Below, piece by piece: positions 1 to 5,311 of a stretch of DNA of 6,972 nucleotides (positions within the stretch are counted from its first letter, which is position 1; each line of letters starts with the position of its first letter). Below the pieces are notes generated by a model. The model had not been told where the DNA came from. It was given only the letters and a program-made list of their open reading frames with translations, and did no database searches. This DNA is from Thermoplasmata archaeon (GTDB taxonomy: Archaea; Thermoplasmatota; Thermoplasmata; Sysuiplasmatales; Sysuiplasmataceae), in the NCBI GenBank assembly GCA_021811925.1, contig JAKAPY010000090.1:1-6972 (forward strand), written 5' to 3'. Both the position numbers and the translations under genes were made by a program.

Positions 1-334
1 CACTCACGGACGGGCAGTTCGCATCAATGCTGCAGGAAGCAAGGGTGGTGGTCTTCTGACGAGGAAGACGGCGGCCATAATAAGCCACAGGATAGACGAG
101 GGTTCGTCGTGGTGGCCCGTTTTTCACGAGATTGAAAAGAGAGGCAATCTCACCGTCGTTCTGCTTGGCTCGGCGGCATACATGAACGCGGAGGGATGGT
201 TAGCCGGGAAGTTGAGCCGTGGTTCGGTCAGGACGCTCGAGCTTGGCTACAGGACACCGCCCGCAGTACCCAAAATCACGCTTGAGGAATTTGAGAGCGT
301 GCTGAAGCAGGCCGATGACGTCATTTCCATCTGA
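1..334 (+). CDS. C-terminal part of an unrecognised protein (5' end outside window)
   Basis: An open frame enters from the left edge (first full codon at base 2) and runs 110 codons to a TGA at 332-334. I do not recognise the family. The visible part begins with a Gly-rich stretch (AGSKGGG, about residues 11-17) followed by basic TRKTAA and then EGSSWWPVFHEIEKRGN. Next come a hydrophobic strand (LTVVLLGSAAYM) and a tail with ELGYRTPPAVPKITLEEFESVL, which looks like a proline-bearing linker and a final acidic helix. There is no clear membrane segment and no catalytic signature I would rely on. It converges on the minus-strand tusA gene with only 28 bases between the stops. The unbroken frame, its natural-looking amino acid composition and the tight convergence support a real gene. 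The function is unknown from what can be seen. Confidence 0.7.
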   Translation, partial: THGRAVRINAAGSKGGGLLTRKTAAIISHRIDEGSSWWPVFHEIEKRGNLTVVLLGSAAYMNAEGWLAGKLSRGSVRTLELGYRTPPAVPKITLEEFESVLKQADDVISI

Positions 335-356
335 CAAGGCCCGTTTCAGGCCCTAA

Positions 357-369
357 GCACTTTCAGTGC
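357..369 (-). other. Short inverted repeat spanning the tusA stop codon
   Basis: A perfect 5-base stem with a 3-base loop (gcact-ttc-agtgc) lies across the TGA stop (365-363) of the minus-strand tusA gene, between two convergent genes. It could form a small 3' hairpin in the mRNA. No oligo-T run follows, so it is not a convincing terminator, and stems this short arise by chance. Confidence 0.3.
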
Positions 370-599
370 GTCTTCCTTATAACGAACTCCGTGTAATTGC
401 CGTGTTCGTTTACGGCGACGAGTGTATGCCCCGTTCTCCTCGACCATGCTTCAAAGTCTGATTTTGCGGCAGGATCATCCGCAAGAACCGTGAGTTGCTC
501 GTTCAGCTGTGCTTCCTTCACTGCCTTGGCCGTCTCCATAATAGGCATCGGGCACTGCAGGCCCCTCAAATCGCGCACCTTCTGTTGTCCCTGATCCAT
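363..599 (-). CDS. tusA: TusA-family sulfur carrier protein (canonical CPxP type)
   Basis: This 78-residue protein is a typical TusA/SirA-like size. The signature DLRGLQCPMPIMETAKAV lies at residues 10-27, with C16 as the expected persulfide-bearing cysteine in an intact CPMP motif. It is followed by a beta strand (LTVLADD), a helix (AKSDFEAWSRRTGH) and a final strand, the usual beta-alpha-beta-alpha-beta-beta fold. TusA proteins are small cytoplasmic carriers that pass sulfane sulfur between cysteines, and in acidophilic archaea they exchange thiosulfate with DsrE partners. The frame extends upstream to a GTG at 674, but those 25 extra residues are not TusA-like. A TATA box at 622-630 lies inside that extension, 27 bases from the ATG at 599, so I chose 599 and expect a leaderless mRNA. 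The gene sits 88 bases downstream of the DUF1641 gene and closes the sulfur cluster. Confidence 0.9.
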   Translation of the reverse strand: MDQGQQKVRDLRGLQCPMPIMETAKAVKEAQLNEQLTVLADDPAAKSDFEAWSRRTGHTLVAVNEHGNYTEFVIRKTH

Positions 600-619
600 G
601 GGAGGCAAAAGGCGCGAAT

Positions 620-632
620 AACTATATAGCTT
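620..632 (-). promoter_or_regulatory. TATA-box promoter for leaderless tusA
   Basis: On the minus strand, GCTATATAG (630-622) sits in an otherwise GC-rich gap. Its centre is about 27 bases upstream of the tusA ATG, the normal archaeal TATA-to-transcription-start distance, so transcription would begin at or next to the A of the ATG. No ribosome binding site is needed in that case. It implies that the last gene of the cluster can be expressed separately from the four upstream genes. Confidence 0.6.
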
Positions 633-687
633 GTGCAAACTGGACAGCGCATGGCCGGGCGGATGCGCCAGCACCTTCCGTTACAGC

Positions 688-1593
688 CTATTTCTGGTCG
701 TCCTCTCTGAACTCCTCTCCAATGATTTTGAGCATTTCAAAGACGACGCCCATTCCCTTCCTCACATCGGGGTCGGACAGGCTCAGCAGGGACATTCCCC
801 CCTTCCTTGGTGTCGCCTCCTCAAGGCGCTTCTCTATGGTCTCGTCCGTCAGGACATTGAAGAGCCTCTCTGCGGTGGGGGATGTCATCATTTCTATCAG
901 CTTGTGCAGCGAATTCCACTGAGTAAGCATCTGTGACATTATTGATGCAATGTTTGTCATAGCCTCGTCGTTCAGTCCGTCCTTCAGGAACTTGAGGACG
1001 TATGCACTGTCCACCACCGCGTCAATCGCACCGTCGCGCTCCAGCTTCGATATCTTTGCAAGAGTTGCCACGAATTCAGGATTGGACAGCGTGGAGGAAT
1101 ACTGCCTCCACATTGCCATCATCTCGCTCATCGTCGTAGCTATGTTCTCAACCGCTTCATCGTTGAGTCCGTCCTTCAGGAACTTGAGCGCGTAGGCTGC
1201 GTTGACCACCGCGTCGAACACGCCATCCCTGTGCATCCGTCCCATCTGTTCTATGAGCTGCGAGAGTTCGTTGCCTTCGGTGCCGACGCTCTCGATGACC
1301 TTTCTTGCCGGGACAGAAGAAATGGCGGAGGCCGCCTCGACGAAGCTGCCGCCCATCTTGGAAATGGACTCTATCGCCTCGTCGTTGAGTCCCTCTCTGA
1401 GGAATCTGAGTGCGGCGAGAGCCTGCGACAACGCGTCAATCTGGCCCTCATCCATCATCCTTGAAAATTCATTCATTACACTGTTGAAGCGCGGAATGTT
1501 GGAAATGAAATCCCTCACCTGCTTCTCGTCTTCGGCGCTCAGGGCAATACTTTTTCCACTATCAGCGTTTTCACTTGTCAAGTCAATCACCAT
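688..1593 (-). CDS. DUF1641 protein with three internal repeats
   Basis: This is a 301-residue, almost wholly helical, acidic protein with no signal peptide, membrane segment or cysteine. A unit of about 33 residues centred on LKFLKDGLNDEA occurs three times: residues 46-78, 120-152 and 184-216. Units 2 and 3 share 24 of 33 positions, and units 1 and 2 share 17. The C-terminal DPDVRKGMGVVFEMLKIIGEE (about 274-294) matches the usual end of a DUF1641 domain. DUF1641 proteins are commonly single-module and shorter, so this one appears internally expanded. The biochemical role is unknown. The family recurs next to sulfide:quinone reductases and some formate dehydrogenases, which suggests an accessory or scaffold role. 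The ATG at 1593 overlaps the end of the DsrE gene by 7 bases (ATGGTGA), implying translational coupling. The stop is TAG. Family assignment is confident; function is not. Confidence 0.85.
   Translation of the reverse strand: MVIDLTSENADSGKSIALSAEDEKQVRDFISNIPRFNSVMNEFSRMMDEGQIDALSQALAALRFLREGLNDEAIESISKMGGSFVEAASAISSVPARKVIESVGTEGNELSQLIEQMGRMHRDGVFDAVVNAAYALKFLKDGLNDEAVENIATTMSEMMAMWRQYSSTLSNPEFVATLAKISKLERDGAIDAVVDSAYVLKFLKDGLNDEAMTNIASIMSQMLTQWNSLHKLIEMMTSPTAERLFNVLTDETIEKRLEEATPRKGGMSLLSLSDPDVRKGMGVVFEMLKIIGEEFREDDQK
946..1458 (-). repeat. Triplicated coding module inside the DUF1641 gene
   Basis: Three copies of a 99-base unit lie at 1360-1458, 1138-1236 and 946-1044. Offsets are 222 bases (units 1 to 2) and 192 bases (units 2 to 3). 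Units 2 and 3 share a perfect 23-base match (974-996 and 1166-1188), while unit 1 is more diverged. The nucleotide-level match points to a fairly recent duplication, or gene conversion, of the 64-codon second module, added to an older duplication. Confidence 0.8.
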
Positions 1594-1985
1594 ATGCTCA
1601 TTAGTCTGCTTCCTTCGGAGGAGTCGAGGAATGCTGTCAGGCCACCCACGCCATCCACAATCTCTGCGAAATCCTCCTTCTTGAGACCGAACAGCTTGGA
1701 AGCCATGCTGCAGGCAGTGATCTTCACCTTGCCGGTCCCCTTTGCCTTCCTGAAATAATCAAGGAATTTGCCACCATTTTCTGTCTGGACGATCTTCTTC
1801 GCCGAGTCTGCATCTGAAAGAATCGACGGCTCCTTTGTGAATGCCTGGACACCGTCCATTGTGGCGAAGACGGACACCTCGTCGCCCATGCTGGATGCAA
1901 GGAAGGCGGTCATGGAGGCAAACTCAACCTTGTCCAGCTGGTTTGAGCCGAGAATGATGGCGATGCTCATGCGCTGCACACTCAT
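1587..1985 (-). CDS. DsrE-family sulfurtransferase (DsrE2/DsrE3-like)
   Basis: This is a 132-residue cytoplasmic protein of the DsrE/DsrF/DsrH-like superfamily, the branch often labelled peroxiredoxin family protein (COG2210-like). It opens with a beta strand (SIAIILGSNQLDKVEFASM) and a helix, then a second strand (DEVSVFATMDGVQAF). A central KVKITACSMASKLFGLKKEDF contains the single cysteine, C92, in the ACSM(A/S) context of DsrE3A-type proteins. GVGGLTAFL follows near the end. In Metallosphaera, DsrE3A and TusA exchange thiosulfate through such cysteines, so the same job with the TusA proteins here is likely. The ATG at 1985 makes a 4-base ATGA overlap with the stop of the flavoprotein gene, favouring coupled translation. 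An in-frame ATG at 1970 starts right at the first strand and is the main alternative. A longer frame back to 2042 lies wholly inside the upstream gene and is rejected. Confidence 0.87.
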   Translation of the reverse strand: MSVQRMSIAIILGSNQLDKVEFASMTAFLASSMGDEVSVFATMDGVQAFTKEPSILSDADSAKKIVQTENGGKFLDYFRKAKGTGKVKITACSMASKLFGLKKEDFAEIVDGVGGLTAFLDSSEGSRLMSIW

Positions 1986-3136
1986 ATCATCGTGCGGGCG
2001 TGTACACTCCAGTAGAGCTTGTTGTATGCAAGCTTGCTCCACCAGTAAATCTGCGACGGTGTCGGCGGTACGGGAGGATGGTTGTAGTCGAACTTGATGT
2101 ATGTCGCCTGGTCCATGCCCGTTGCGATGAAACAGAACACCGAGCCCGGGTAATTCTTCTTGCCGCCGCTGCCTGTGATATCTGCTGCCACATTGTGGCT
2201 GACAACATATGACTCGTAGTCTGCGGTGGAACCGGCCTTCGATATTGCTATGTCCGTCGTGTCGCCCATTGCATGTATGTCGTCATGCCCCTTCACAAGA
2301 AGGCTGAACTTGTCTGTTGAAACCCAGTTCCTCCTGTCCCCGAGGCCGGAATCGCCTATTACCTGGGCACCCTTGTGCGGTGGAACGCTGACAAGCATGT
2401 CGTAGTCGAGCGTCTCGCCCTCCTTGGAAGTGATCTTCTTCGCCCCTCCGTCAACGGAGGCGAGTGTGAACTGTGTGTGTATGTTGATGCCCCTCTCCCC
2501 GAAAATCTTTGTCATCATCTTCGCCACGTTCGGTATGCCGAAGACGGTGGGAGTCGGGTAGCAGTAGTCTATCTGTACCTTGTCCCTGATTCCCTTCTTC
2601 CTGTAGTAATCGTCGAGCATGAGTGTTATCTCGAGCGGGGCAACGGGGCACTTGTGCGGAAGCATGGCTGTGTCAACAACAATCTTTCCCGCCTGGAATG
2701 ACTGGACCTTGGTCCACATTTCCTTCGCCTTTTCAAGGTTGAAGAATGTGTCTGCACCCTGGGCAAAGCCTGGAATCTCGTCGAACTGCAGGTGTGAGCC
2801 CGTGGAAAGAACGAGATGGTCATACTTGTGCGACTTGCCGTCCGCAGTTTGCAGCGACCTGTTGTCTGCGTCGATCTTTGTAATCGTGCCGTTGTCACCG
2901 GTGACCAGTTTGACCCTCTTGTCAAGAACTGTACGTTCGGAAATATGGGTGTCCTGTGGCTCCATAGCACCCATTGCAACGAGCAGAAAGCCGGGCTGGT
3001 AGAAGTGCCTGTCACTCTTGTCAAGAACAGTGACGCTTGCTTCCCCATTCTCAATCTCGTTTGACAATCTCTGAGCTATCCTGTTGGCAACAATCGTTCC
3101 GCCTAGGCCGCCGCCTGCTACGAGGACATTTTTCAA
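1982..3136 (-). CDS. Sulfide:quinone reductase-like FAD oxidoreductase
   Basis: This is a 384-residue flavoprotein of the SQR/type II NADH dehydrogenase superfamily. It has an N-terminal FAD-binding AGGGLGG (7-13), an acidic strand end (VLDK, 37-40), a second nucleotide-fold STG (111-113) and the late FAD motif HAMGDTTDI (288-296). C163 in HKCPVAPLE and C335 in FCFIATG match the two cysteines that hold the redox-active sulfur bridge in SQRs. The further SQR cysteine usually found near residue 130 is replaced here (DTFFNLEKA, F132). C192 (DYCYP) is extra. The C-terminal PSQIYWWSKLAYNKLYW is aromatic and amphipathic, as expected for a membrane-surface anchor near the quinone. The start is TTG: a GGAAGGTGA ribosome site lies 6 bases upstream, and the FAD motif needs this N-terminus. 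Sulfide oxidation with electrons to quinone is the likely role, but another reduced sulfur substrate is possible. Confidence 0.88.
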   Translation of the reverse strand: MKNVLVAGGGLGGTIVANRIAQRLSNEIENGEASVTVLDKSDRHFYQPGFLLVAMGAMEPQDTHISERTVLDKRVKLVTGDNGTITKIDADNRSLQTADGKSHKYDHLVLSTGSHLQFDEIPGFAQGADTFFNLEKAKEMWTKVQSFQAGKIVVDTAMLPHKCPVAPLEITLMLDDYYRKKGIRDKVQIDYCYPTPTVFGIPNVAKMMTKIFGERGINIHTQFTLASVDGGAKKITSKEGETLDYDMLVSVPPHKGAQVIGDSGLGDRRNWVSTDKFSLLVKGHDDIHAMGDTTDIAISKAGSTADYESYVVSHNVAADITGSGGKKNYPGSVFCFIATGMDQATYIKFDYNHPPVPPTPSQIYWWSKLAYNKLYWSVHARTMI

Positions 3137-3137
3137 A

Positions 3138-3377
3138 TTACTTCACCTTCCTCAGAACGAGGGTGAACCTGTCACCCTCAGAGGTATTTCCAACAATTTC
3201 GTTGCCTGTTCTGGAAGCCCATACGAGAACGTCGTCCCTTGTGGCCTCATCCCCCAGGATGATGGTCACACCTTCCCCCACGTAGGCATCATTCATTGCA
3301 CCGGCAAGCTCGCCTATGGGACCTGCGCAATTCTCGGAAGTCGCATCGATTGTCTTGTATATTTTCAATTCTGACAA
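3138..3377 (-). CDS. Divergent TusA-like protein with CAGP motif
   Basis: This 79-residue protein has the TusA length and layout: a first strand (LKIYKTIDAT), the cysteine motif NCAGPIGELAGAM (16-28), a strand (GVTIILGD), a helix (TRDDVLVWASRTGNEIVG) and a final strand (RFTLVLRKV). The cysteine C17 is kept, but the family CPxP has become CAGP, and the RG(L/M) before it is replaced by SEN. The second half parallels the canonical TusA of the cluster (FEAWSRRTGH versus LVWASRTGN). It is the first gene of the cluster and is followed after 1 base by the SQR-like gene, so it may serve as that enzyme's dedicated sulfur acceptor or donor; this is inferred. The start is TTG at 3377, with GGGGGT 7 bases upstream. 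A second in-frame TTG at 3368 is possible. No ATG is available in frame nearby. Confidence 0.82.
   Translation of the reverse strand: MSELKIYKTIDATSENCAGPIGELAGAMNDAYVGEGVTIILGDEATRDDVLVWASRTGNEIVGNTSEGDRFTLVLRKVK
3143..3151 (-). promoter_or_regulatory. Ribosome binding site fixing the TTG start of the SQR-like gene
   Basis: GGAAGGTGA on the minus strand (3151-3143) matches the archaeal anti-Shine-Dalgarno complement and lies 6 bases before TTG 3136-3134. It sits inside the last codons of the upstream TusA-like gene, whose stop (3140-3138) is one base from the TTG. No ATG lies close enough in frame to keep the FAD-binding strand, so this site decides the start. Confidence 0.7.
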
Positions 3378-3384
3378 ATGCTGG

Positions 3385-3390
3385 ACCCCC
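3385..3390 (-). promoter_or_regulatory. Probable ribosome binding site for the TusA-like gene
   Basis: GGGGGT on the minus strand (3390-3385) lies 7 bases before TTG 3377-3375. It differs from the consensus GGAGGT at one position, and together with the spacing it favours TTG 3377 over the inner TTG at 3368. Confidence 0.45.
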
Positions 3391-3419
3391 TGTCACGGCA
3401 ACCTTGACGTGAATGCAGT

Positions 3420-3432
3420 ATGTATATGAATA
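3420..3432 (-). promoter_or_regulatory. Candidate TATA-box promoter of the sulfur cluster
   Basis: TTCATATACA on the minus strand (3430-3421) is the best TATA-like element upstream of the cluster. It predicts a transcript start near 3399 and a leader of about 22 bases, long enough for the GGGGGT site. A 5-base inverted repeat (TCACG at 3393-3397, CGTGA at 3408-3412) overlaps the predicted start and could be an operator half-site pair, but arms this short are weak evidence. A second AT-rich element (GATTTAAGC, about 3449-3457) is an alternative with a longer leader. Confidence 0.45.
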
Positions 3433-3462
3433 GTTAACCTGTCCGCACCGCTTAAATCGTGA

Positions 3463-3472
3463 GCAAAAAACA
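3463..3472 (-). terminator. Possible oligo-T terminator of polX
   Basis: A run of six T on the minus strand (3470-3465) lies about 66 bases past the polX stop, and a shorter run (TTTT-like, on the other strand) is nearby. Archaeal RNA polymerase commonly terminates at T-rich tracts. It falls before the candidate promoter of the sulfur cluster, where separation of the two units would be expected. Confidence 0.35.
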
Positions 3473-3520
3473 GTATTTTGACATGTAAGTATTTCAGCAG
3501 TCCGTCACGAACGTAAAGGC

Positions 3521-3541
3521 GGCTTGAGCCACGGCTCAGCC
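3521..3541 (-). other. Inverted repeat overlapping the polX stop codon
   Basis: On the minus strand GGCTGAGCC, a GT spacer and GGCTCAAGCC form a near-perfect inverted repeat (9- and 10-base arms with one bulged base). The polX TGA (3538-3536) lies in the first arm. In mRNA it could protect the 3' end or help release RNA polymerase. It is GC-rich and about 50 bases before the T run, so it is not a classic intrinsic terminator. Confidence 0.45.
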
Positions 3542-5251
3542 AATCATGCTGCTGAATTCTTTCAGGTCGGAAGTGTTGGCGACGTCCACCGCCGTGAGCC
3601 AGCCGCGCCTGGCCATGGAGACCGCATACCTGATGTTTGCAAGAGATGTGAAATGATGCGAGTCGGTGTTGAGCATGAAAACGCATTTGTGCCTTTTTGC
3701 CTCCATGATGAGCTGGTCATTCAGGTCGAGCCTTTCGGTGGATCCGTTCACCTCAAGAATCACCTTCTTGTCCCTGGCCGCCTCGAATATGCGTTCGGCG
3801 TCGAATGCATATGCCTCTCTTGAGCCCAGCTGCCTCCCTGTCGGATGGCCGAGCACTGTGATGTAGTCATTTGACATCGCAGTTAGCAGCCTTTCAGTCA
3901 TCTCGGCCTTTTCCATGTTGAATCTCGAGTGGACGGAGCCGATAACAAAATCCATTCTTGAAAGAAGAGCATCGTCGTAGTCCAGCCTGCCGTCTGGCAT
4001 TATGTCGACCTCGCTTCCGCACAGCACCCTGATCTGGTATTTGCCTGACGAATTTAATTTCTCGACTCTCTTCAGCTGCCTTTCCATCATTTCCTCGCTC
4101 AGCCCCTTCGCGATCTTCGAGCTTTTGGAGTGGTCTGAAATGCCCATGTACTGGTAGCCACGATTTTCAGCCGCCTCAATCATTGCCTCGATAGGGCTGC
4201 TGCCGTCGGTCCAGTTTGTGTGGCAGTGCAAGTCTCCCTTTATGTCCGATTCGGCAACAAGCCTGGGAAGCCTGCCCTCCCGGGCGGCCTCTATTTCACC
4301 CCTCGCCTCCCTCAGCTCCGGCTCTATGAACTGCAGGCCTAGGGCGTCATAAACTTCCTTCTCGGTTCTGCCCGCAACAAACTGGTCGCCGTTCCTCTGA
4401 GACAGCGAATACTCGTTTAGCTTGTATCCCCTGTCGATTGCCAGATTCCTGAGCTCGACATTGTGATCTTTCGACCCAGTGAAATAAAGGAGCGCGGCCC
4501 CGTAGCTCTTCTCGTCCACCACCCTCAGGTCCACCTGAAGGCCGGAATTGAGGAGCACGCTCGACTTAGTCTCTCCCCTGGAATAGACAATGCTTACATC
4601 TGGATAGGAAACGAACCTGTCCATGACCGCGGGGGAGTCGTCCGATGCAACTATGACATCGAGGTCGCCAATGGTCTCCTTTCTCCTGCGAAGCGAGCCT
4701 GCGGCCTCAATGAGCTTTGCATTTGCAGAAAGATGTGCGATGATGCTGGACGCAACGGAGTCGCCTGTTGAGAGAATGAAACGCCTGCTGCTCCCCCTGT
4801 AGAACTTGATGCTCTGCAGGATGCGTTCCTCCGTCTTTTCTCCGAACCCCTTCAGCTTGCTGACACTGTGTTCCTCGCAAGCGCGCTGGAGCTCGTCAAT
4901 CGATGTTATCTTGAGCTCCATATACAGCCTGCCCACCGTCTTCGGCCCGACCTCCTGAAGGTTCAGAAGCTCCAGGAGGCCCGGGGGTATTCCCTTCCTC
5001 AGTTTTTCCAGGTAATCCAGTTTACCTGTCAGGGCGTACTCTTTCACCTTCTGGCTTATGGCCTCCCCCACGCCGGGAAGTTCGGAAATCGAACCGTCCT
5101 TTATGTAATCCTGAATGGGCTTGGGCAGGGCTTCTATTGTCCTGGCTGCACGCCTGTAAGCAATTGGCCTGAACCGGTCTGAACCGGTGATCTCGAGTAT
5201 GTCCGCTATCTCGTTGAGCATGCTGACAACCGGGCCGTTGGCAGGATCCAT
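3536..5251 (-). CDS. polX: Family X DNA polymerase with PHP nuclease domain
   Basis: At 571 residues this is full length for bacterial/archaeal PolX, a gap-filling DNA repair polymerase. The N-terminal helical 8-kDa-like part includes three helix-hairpin-helix-like motifs: LPGVGEAISQKV (58-69), LQEVGPKTVGRL (98-109) and LKGFGEKTEERI (133-144). The polymerase core has AGSLRRRKETIGDLD (184-198), with metal-binding D196 and D198, the third carboxylate D241 in VDLRVV, and YFTGS (256-260) in the nucleotide pocket. The C-terminal PHP domain keeps its apparent metal ligands: H342, H344, D349, H374, E414, H441, H469, D530 and H532. It should therefore retain 3'-5' exonuclease and end-processing activity. 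The ATG at 5251 is preceded by GGAGAT with 9 bases spacing. It runs divergently from the Rdx gene. PolX is patchily distributed in archaea, so old transfer from bacteria is possible, but its base composition looks like that of its neighbours. Confidence 0.95.
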   Translation of the reverse strand: MDPANGPVVSMLNEIADILEITGSDRFRPIAYRRAARTIEALPKPIQDYIKDGSISELPGVGEAISQKVKEYALTGKLDYLEKLRKGIPPGLLELLNLQEVGPKTVGRLYMELKITSIDELQRACEEHSVSKLKGFGEKTEERILQSIKFYRGSSRRFILSTGDSVASSIIAHLSANAKLIEAAGSLRRRKETIGDLDVIVASDDSPAVMDRFVSYPDVSIVYSRGETKSSVLLNSGLQVDLRVVDEKSYGAALLYFTGSKDHNVELRNLAIDRGYKLNEYSLSQRNGDQFVAGRTEKEVYDALGLQFIEPELREARGEIEAAREGRLPRLVAESDIKGDLHCHTNWTDGSSPIEAMIEAAENRGYQYMGISDHSKSSKIAKGLSEEMMERQLKRVEKLNSSGKYQIRVLCGSEVDIMPDGRLDYDDALLSRMDFVIGSVHSRFNMEKAEMTERLLTAMSNDYITVLGHPTGRQLGSREAYAFDAERIFEAARDKKVILEVNGSTERLDLNDQLIMEAKRHKCVFMLNTDSHHFTSLANIRYAVSMARRGWLTAVDVANTSDLKEFSSMIG

Positions 5252-5260
5252 ATGTTTTGT

Positions 5261-5266
5261 ATCTCC
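5261..5266 (-). promoter_or_regulatory. Ribosome binding site of polX
   Basis: GGAGAT on the minus strand (5266-5261) lies 9 bases before the ATG at 5251. It supports that start and indicates that polX is translated from a leadered mRNA, unlike the neighbouring plus-strand genes. Confidence 0.55.
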
Positions 5267-5278
5267 TGTGGAAGCAAA

Positions 5279-5311
5279 CGTTTTTCTAGATAATTAAAGT
5301 GAATCTGCGTT
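5279..5311. promoter_or_regulatory. Divergent promoter region between polX and the Rdx gene
   Basis: This AT-rich block contains TATA-like elements readable on both strands. On the minus strand, CTTTAATTAT (about 5299-5290) would start polX transcription near 5267-5269, leaving a leader of about 15-18 bases that just includes the ribosome site. On the plus strand, CTAGATAATTAA (about 5286-5297) lies about 20-27 bases before the Rdx ATG pair at 5312/5315, fitting a leaderless start. The two elements overlap, so the two genes may compete for TBP binding. Confidence 0.5.

Noticed and set aside
600..674. N-terminal extension of tusA from a GTG at 674
   Set aside because: The 25 extra residues are unlike TusA, and the TATA box lies inside them. 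The ATG at 599 gives the normal family length.
1202..1684. Plus-strand open frame of 160 codons opposite the DUF1641 gene
   Set aside because: It is Ser/Leu-rich, a complement shadow of the helical repeats, with no family resemblance. The minus-strand gene has clear homology.
1986..2042. Longer start for the DsrE gene at 2042
   Set aside because: It lies wholly within the flavoprotein gene and adds residues unrelated to the family. The 1985 start gives a standard 4-base overlap.
3393..3535. Small gene or ncRNA in the polX-to-sulfur cluster gap
   Set aside because: The only long frame here overlaps the polX end in an antisense-like way with no start signal. The gap is accounted for by a promoter, a T run and a hairpin.
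5165..5190. Tandem 10-base direct repeat (ACCGGTTCAG twice on the minus strand) near the polX start
   Set aside because: It codes for conserved PolX residues (TGSDRFRP) in frame and has only two units, so it is most simply coding sequence.
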